Shown here: piece after piece, positions 63,585-64,000 of the stretch
How the letters are laid out: every line of letters starts with the position of its first letter
How positions within the stretch are numbered: the first letter of the stretch is position 1
Assembly: GCF_963378095.1 (NCBI RefSeq)
Contig: NZ_OY726397.1
Location: 4,092,001 to 4,156,000, forward strand
DNA from: Mycolicibacterium sp. MU0053
Lineage (GTDB): Bacteria > Actinomycetota > Actinomycetes > Mycobacteriales > Mycobacteriaceae
DNA: 64,000 bases
Direction: 5' to 3'
Notes under the pieces: model-generated
The model's database searches: none
Told to the model about the DNA's origin: nothing
Seen by the model: only the letters and a program-made list of their open reading frames with translations
Made by a program: the position numbers and the translations under genes

Positions 63585-64000
63585 ATGCGTCGTGAAGTCA
63601 GCACCGCCGAAGACCTGCGCGAGATCGTGGGCCACCCCAACGAGTACGTCGCCAACAAGGTCGGCCGCAAGCTGGCGCCCATCCACCGGGACTGGCTGGC
63701 CCATTCGCCGCTGGGTTTCGTGGCCACCACCGACGCCGACGGGCGCGTCGACGTCTCCCCGAAGGGTGATCCGTCGGGCTTCGTCCAGGTGATCGACGAG
63801 ACCACCATCGCCATTCCGGAACGCCCGGGCAACAAGCGCGTCGACGGCTATCTGAACGTGCTGCAGCGACCACAGGTCGGCACGCTGTTCGTCATCCCCG
63901 GTCGCGGCGACACCCTGCGGATCAACGGTCGGGCCACGGTGCTGGCCGACGCCGACTACTTCGACGCCATGAGCATCGCCGGCAAGCGACCGCTGCTGGC
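63585..64000 (+). CDS. PPOX-like flavin/F420-binding protein, 3' end outside window
   Basis: At least 138 aa, open at the right edge. In-frame ATGs lie at 63573, 63576 and 63585; the last was used because GGAG precedes it. The pyridoxamine 5'-phosphate oxidase-like split barrel shows HRDWLAHSPLGFVATTDADG and VDVSPKGDPSGFVQVID. These proteins bind FMN or F420. It starts 18 bp after menE. Confidence 0.72.
   Translation, partial: MRREVSTAEDLREIVGHPNEYVANKVGRKLAPIHRDWLAHSPLGFVATTDADGRVDVSPKGDPSGFVQVIDETTIAIPERPGNKRVDGYLNVLQRPQVGTLFVIPGRGDTLRINGRATVLADADYFDAMSIAGKRPLL

Noticed and set aside
60966..63704. A 912-codon open frame on the minus strand
   Set aside because: It is antisense to the SDR, VOC and menE genes and crosses intergenic repeats; low-complexity composition.

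Overview
The window is a high-GC actinobacterial chromosome segment. It fits a Mycobacterium or Mycolicibacterium: it has two complete YrbE/Mce operons, a PE-PPE-domain protein, an MgtA-type mannosyltransferase, F420/deazaflavin-type nitroreductase and MenJ-like proteins, and many GTG/TTG starts with ATGA/GTGA overlaps. From memory of M. tuberculosis, the backbone runs in the reverse orientation to the Rv0542c-Rv0566c neighbourhood: yajQ, a monooxygenase, gpsA, htpX, grcC1, menJ, menG, mgtA, menD, bpoC, menC, fadD8, menB, an SDR, a VOC protein and menE. No searches were run, so all family names rest on visible motifs and recall.

Layout. 1-0.7 kb: an NsrR-type [Fe-S] repressor overlaps the start of a flavohemoglobin gene (NO detoxification), divergent from an MBL-fold hydrolase. 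1.6-7.3 kb: crotonase, NERD/UvrD-like helicase, pirin, small GNAT protein and three membrane proteins; one is UsfY-like, with a CRP-type palindrome and a hairpin at its start codon. 7.5-11.4 kb: tRNA-Tyr, yajQ, a Baeyer-Villiger-type monooxygenase, gpsA and a secreted protein. 11.5-23.7 kb: a PE-PPE-domain protein, then mce operon 1 (yrbE A/B, mceA-F, two accessory genes); its first gene appears frameshifted. 23.7-29.2 kb: htpX, grcC1, menJ, a hypothetical gene and a Tat-exported FAD oxidoreductase. 29.2-41.7 kb: a double-TetR (Mce3R-like) regulator divergent from mce operon 2, which continues into a Mas gene and two DUF2236 (MpaB/Lcp-type) oxygenases. 41.7-51 kb: menG, an SDR, mgtA, a thioredoxin-fold lipoprotein, a bpoC-menD-DUF3592 operon, a DJ-1/AraC pair and menC. 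51-59.5 kb: a YCII protein, a FAD/Fe-S 2-hydroxyacid-type dehydrogenase with a divergent GntR repressor and twin palindromes, fadD8 behind a KstR-type motif, and a DszA-like flavin monooxygenase with an acyl-CoA-dehydrogenase-like partner. 59.5-64 kb: Ddn-like protein, menB, SDR, VOC, menE and a PPOX-like gene cut by the window edge.

How it fits together. menB, C, D, E and G, menJ and a long-chain polyprenyl diphosphate synthase give most of the menaquinone pathway (nucleus, side chain, methylation and side-chain reduction), apparently split by two lipid-import (Mce) operons. Mce operon 2, with a divergent double-TetR regulator on one side and two DUF2236 oxygenases on the other, looks like a regulated import-and-oxidation unit for a hydrophobic substrate. 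Four copies of a 60-bp element sit at gene 3' ends, and two 49-bp palindromes sit in intergenic gaps.
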